Below are positions 63,105 to 64,000 of a stretch of 64,000 nt of DNA, in pieces. Position numbers and translations under genes: made by a program. Each line of letters begins with the position of its first letter. Within the stretch, counting starts at the first letter, position 1. The notes under the pieces were generated by a model, which saw only the letters and a list, made by a program, of their open reading frames with translations, searched no databases and had not been told where the DNA came from. The stretch spans positions 46,233,348-46,297,347 of the forward strand of contig OX344764.1 of the NCBI GenBank assembly GCA_947034895.1. The letters run 5' to 3'. The DNA comes from Rhytidiadelphus loreus (lineage: Eukaryota; Streptophyta; Bryopsida; Hypnales; Hylocomiaceae).

Positions 63105-63347
63105 TGATCAATTTAGTTAAAATGGCGGTATTCCATTAAAATGGCACAAAATGAAACCGCTGAAAAAATGAAAACAATGGAAAGATTGTCCAAAGGGAAT
63201 GAAAATGCTTGAACTAGGAGTGATTTGAATGTGCTAGGTATAAAATTGGCACATGTATGACCCTATCGTGGCACACTTATTCTTCATTTGTAGAAGATAT
63301 TCCATTAAAATGGCATGCGGAATACCACCATTTTAACGAAATTGACC
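63105..63347 (+). mobile_element. Small inverted-repeat element (MITE), copy 3
   Basis: Left GATCAATTTAGTTAAAATGG and the complement of the right end GGTCAATTTCGTTAAAATGG are near-identical for at least 28 bases. Inner ATTCCATTAAAATGGCA-like words match copy 1. 243 bp, no coding capacity. Confidence 0.75.
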
Positions 63348-64000
63348 ATCTACTGTTACAAATGGAAAGTCAGGACCTAAGCTAAATAATCTACCTATGT
63401 ACCGGTATTCACTAGTAATTATGCAAGTCGCATGCAGACTCTGTTCGTGCTAACCAATATGAAAATGCCAAGGTTGCTGGGGACTGCTGAACTTACAAGA
63501 TATTTGTTCAAAGTCTGCGATGTGATCTCATTGGAACGCTCTCGTTATGGGCAGAAGGGATGGATGTGTCCCAGTCTTTATCCTTTTCCACCGAACTTGC
63601 TGCAATAGAAATCAACATTGTCAATCCTTAAAGTCAGTGACTCTACCTTGAGTCGGACCATAATTAACTAGCTAATGTAGACTTCATGCACATGACCCTA
63701 ATACTGTTCGTTGTTCGTTGTAACGTCACTGTGGCGAATTATAGTGCTCTATAAGTAAATCCTGGATGACAAGGAATTCGAAGTCACACTAAATATCCGG
63801 TTTTCCTGTTTGATAACACTGTTAAGCTGACGTGAAAATACACAATGGTGTGTTCACCCTACGCTGAAACATTAAGGTGTGAAAATCCTAAGGCTTCACT
63901 TTCAAGAAGGAAATCAACCAAAAGTTTAAAGTTTGAGTAGACCTTGCCCAACGGTAACTCCGTTACCAGAGAAAACTTGGTTTCTCTCTCTCAAGGCAAG
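63348..64000. other. Window end, no recognised gene
   Basis: No coding region recognised. A short palindrome GGTAACTCCGTTACC lies at 63953-63967, near the end. Confidence 0.4.

Noticed and set aside
1..64000. tRNA or rRNA genes.
   Set aside because: No cloverleaf with A and B box or rRNA core was recognised by eye; a covariance-model scan would be needed to exclude degenerate tRNA copies.

Overview
This window looks like nuclear DNA of a large, repeat-rich plant genome, probably a non-flowering streptophyte lineage, although the lineage cannot be fixed from the sequence. The evidence is a plant-type telomere-like run of CCCTAAA units, GT-AG introns, plant CACTA and hAT transposases, long AT-rich spacers and many nested mobile elements. 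No intact host gene was recognised. Every sizeable coding block is a broken gene of mobile-element type, usually with one or a few in-frame stops in an otherwise open frame.

Layout. 1-680: right end of a CACTA-like non-autonomous element sitting in a hAT transposase gene (681-2759). 4.07-5.01 kb (minus): protein-kinase fragment. 5.4-8.6 kb: CCGGA-rich retroelement-like segment with a TATA box, a gag-like coiled-coil protein and a second TATA/leader segment. 8.58-9.22 kb (minus): unrecognised broken ORF. 9.44-16.29 kb: three arrays of one 20-bp self-complementary repeat; two lie directly upstream of TATA boxes. 16.7-18.84 kb: broken coiled-coil plus RING-H2 gene. 21.1-21.6 kb: array of a 12-bp CCGTCC-type repeat. 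22.06-23.74 kb: four-exon gene for a zinc-finger 2-oxoglutarate/Fe(II) dioxygenase-like protein, possibly of the TET/JBP group, with one in-frame stop.

26.89-27.89 kb: complete 998-bp CACTA-like element with a 3-bp target duplication. 31.93-39.51 kb: spliced CACTA/EnSpm (tnp2-like) transposase gene split by a 4,082-bp CACTA-like insertion at 33952-38033; removing the insert with one TTA duplication restores the reading frame exactly. 42-52 kb: LINE fragments, tandem repeats and further broken ORFs. 53.71-55.19 kb: element flanked by TTAA with piggyBac-like ends, the most complete member of a family with four partial copies elsewhere. 55.9-64 kb: less AT-rich, with a three-copy ~345-bp tandem repeat and three small related inverted-repeat elements, but no recognised coding region.

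The broken genes are not an operon or pathway; they are nested layers of mobile DNA. Two themes join them. Internal stops are almost all TAG or TGA rather than TAA, as expected if methylated CAG and CGA codons decayed by C-to-T change. In addition, several broken genes carry CCGTC-rich arrays just upstream of their promoters. Whether the dioxygenase gene belongs to one of these mobile elements is the most interesting open question.
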